A stretch of 64,000 nt of DNA, taken from positions 1,984,001 through 2,048,000 of the forward strand of contig NZ_LT900024.1 of the NCBI RefSeq assembly GCF_900182925.1, given 5' to 3'. Positions 63,048 to 64,000 of the stretch are shown one piece after another (position 1 is the stretch's first letter; every line of letters starts with the position of its first letter). The position numbers and the translations under genes are program-made. Below the pieces are notes generated by a model that saw nothing but the letters and a program-made list of their open reading frames with translations, had not been told where the DNA came from and made no database searches. The stretch is from Psychrobacter sp. LV10R520-6. Its GTDB lineage: Bacteria > Pseudomonadota > Gammaproteobacteria > Pseudomonadales > Moraxellaceae.

Positions 63048-64000
63048 ATGAGCCAAACCTTGCCCAAACTCAGTCACCATATGGTTGACGACGCTCAATA
63101 TAACTTGCTACGCGCGGTAGGCTATCTAAATGCCGCCGAACGCCGTGATATTATTGATGCCTGTAAGTTTGGGGATATTGCGCACATCAAAGACAAGCGC
63201 AAGTCAGGGGAGCCTTATATCACCCACCCGATTGCGGTCGCTGAAATATTAGCCGGCTTTCGTTTAGATCGAGATACCATCATTGCGGCGATTTTGCACG
63301 ATACGGTTGAGGATACTGAGGTTAGCGATGACCAGCTTGAGCAGCGTTATGGTCAGGTGGTTGCCAAGCTGGTCGATGGCGTTACCAAATTGAAATCCTC
63401 TAATCATAATAAACAACAAAACAAAGCAGCCACTTTTCATAAAATTCTGACCGCCACGCTTGCTGATCCGCGTGTACTGATTATTAAGCTTGCTGACCGC
63501 TTACATAACATGTCCACGCTTGATGCCGTACGCCCCGAAAAACAGCGCGCTACTGCTCAAGAGACCCTAGATTTTTACGTGCCGTTTGCGCGTCTAATGG
63601 GTCTTAATGATATTGCTGATTATATTGAGGTGCTATGTTACCGCAACCTTGATTCTGACATGTATAACAAACTGTCTGATAAGCTACTGCAACACGGGCT
63701 TGGACGCAATTTTCAAAGAGAGGCCATTTATCGTTATCTGACTATTGTATTGAATAATTTAGAGCTTGGTGGACACGTCAAAGTGTTAGACAATCGAGTG
63801 GCTATCTATCGGCAGTTTTTCCGTAATCGTGGTGAGATTAGCGCGTTGCTACGGCATTACTCTTTTGAGATCGTGCTCGATAATATTGAGGCCTGCGACA
63901 AGCTGGCTTACTATCTGATTAAAAAATATCAGATTGATGACGCCCATATTGGAGACAATATCCGCCGTCCCCTGCCAGGTGGCAATCAGTCGCTCACTCT
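63048..64000 (+). CDS. spoT: RelA/SpoT family ppGpp hydrolase/synthetase, 5' part
   Basis: Runs off the right edge; about 317 codons seen, from ATG 63048 with AGGA upstream. The hydrolase half has an intact HD core: YITHPIAVAEILAGF, ILHDTVEDTEV, VDGVTKLK and LIIKLADRLHNMSTLDAVRPEKQ. The following synthetase region is recognisable (FEIVLDNIEACDKLAYYL, then LPGGNQSLT) but is more diverged than usual around the segment that in E. coli reads RVSGREKHLYSIY; the equivalent here (LDNRVAIYRQFFRNR) lacks the usual G-R-x-K-H-x-x-S pattern. This suggests a mainly hydrolytic SpoT (inference). Gene order gmk-rpoZ-spoT matches E. coli. Confidence 0.93.
   Translation, partial: MSQTLPKLSHHMVDDAQYNLLRAVGYLNAAERRDIIDACKFGDIAHIKDKRKSGEPYITHPIAVAEILAGFRLDRDTIIAAILHDTVEDTEVSDDQLEQRYGQVVAKLVDGVTKLKSSNHNKQQNKAATFHKILTATLADPRVLIIKLADRLHNMSTLDAVRPEKQRATAQETLDFYVPFARLMGLNDIADYIEVLCYRNLDSDMYNKLSDKLLQHGLGRNFQREAIYRYLTIVLNNLELGGHVKVLDNRVAIYRQFFRNRGEISALLRHYSFEIVLDNIEACDKLAYYLIKKYQIDDAHIGDNIRRPLPGGNQSLT

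Overview
The window reads as a chromosomal segment of a gammaproteobacterium of the family Moraxellaceae, most probably Psychrobacter. I infer this from the mix of housekeeping proteins, the moderate G+C with very A+T-rich intergenic spaces, and an intergenic repeat family. I could not run any search, so the genus is a recollection-based call. Nearly all genes are ordinary chromosomal genes; no tRNA, rRNA, complete insertion sequence, prophage or CRISPR array was seen.

Layout. 1-9.1 kb: 5' end of a type II secretion gspN-like gene, an H-NS-family gene, ssb, a DUF3833 lipoprotein, a YajR-like MFS transporter and uvrA, separated by long A+T-rich gaps that carry three near full-length copies of a ~146-bp MITE-like repeat. 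9.2-11.5 kb: an A+T-rich single-gene islet (KAP-like P-loop NTPase) followed by ~410 bp of structured non-coding DNA. 11.5-20.5 kb: DUF503, the split ThrE-type exporter yjjP/yjjB, glutathione reductase, a GNAT enzyme, a Rieske-FAD reductase, truD and a membrane diguanylate cyclase. 20.7-35.4 kb: PHP phosphoesterase divergent from yciB-yciI, mnmC-yjbQ, a lipoprotein, then a minus-strand run DUF4112/ubiA/rsmJ/uppP/tsaB/ffh, with ypjD divergent from ffh, and purU.

35.6-49.7 kb: one enormous gene (4706 codons) for an Ig-like-repeat lipoprotein. About 13 units of ~238 residues, each two alternating Ig-like domains, fill the middle. At the DNA level some units are perfect 714-bp tandem duplications, and others share identical patches kilobases apart, so the array is being homogenised and is probably length-variable. 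Its 5' leader holds a terminator-like hairpin about 50 nt before the start codon, which suggests premature termination as a control. This locus is the most interesting object in the window.

49.9-64 kb: rpmB-rpmG with a visible promoter and terminator, several small unknown membrane or soluble proteins, rpe, a DUF2805 protein, S-formylglutathione hydrolase, a membrane-anchored C13 (legumain-like) peptidase, htpG, a thioesterase, ispH, and the gmk-rpoZ-spoT cluster, with spoT cut by the window end.

Functional threads: translation and RNA modification (rpmB, rpmG, truD, mnmC, tsaB, rsmJ, ffh), isoprenoid, quinone and envelope precursors (ispH, ubiA, uppP), DNA repair (uvrA, ssb), thiol and formaldehyde chemistry (gor, fghA), second messengers (GGDEF protein, SpoT) and surface structures (gspN, giant lipoprotein).
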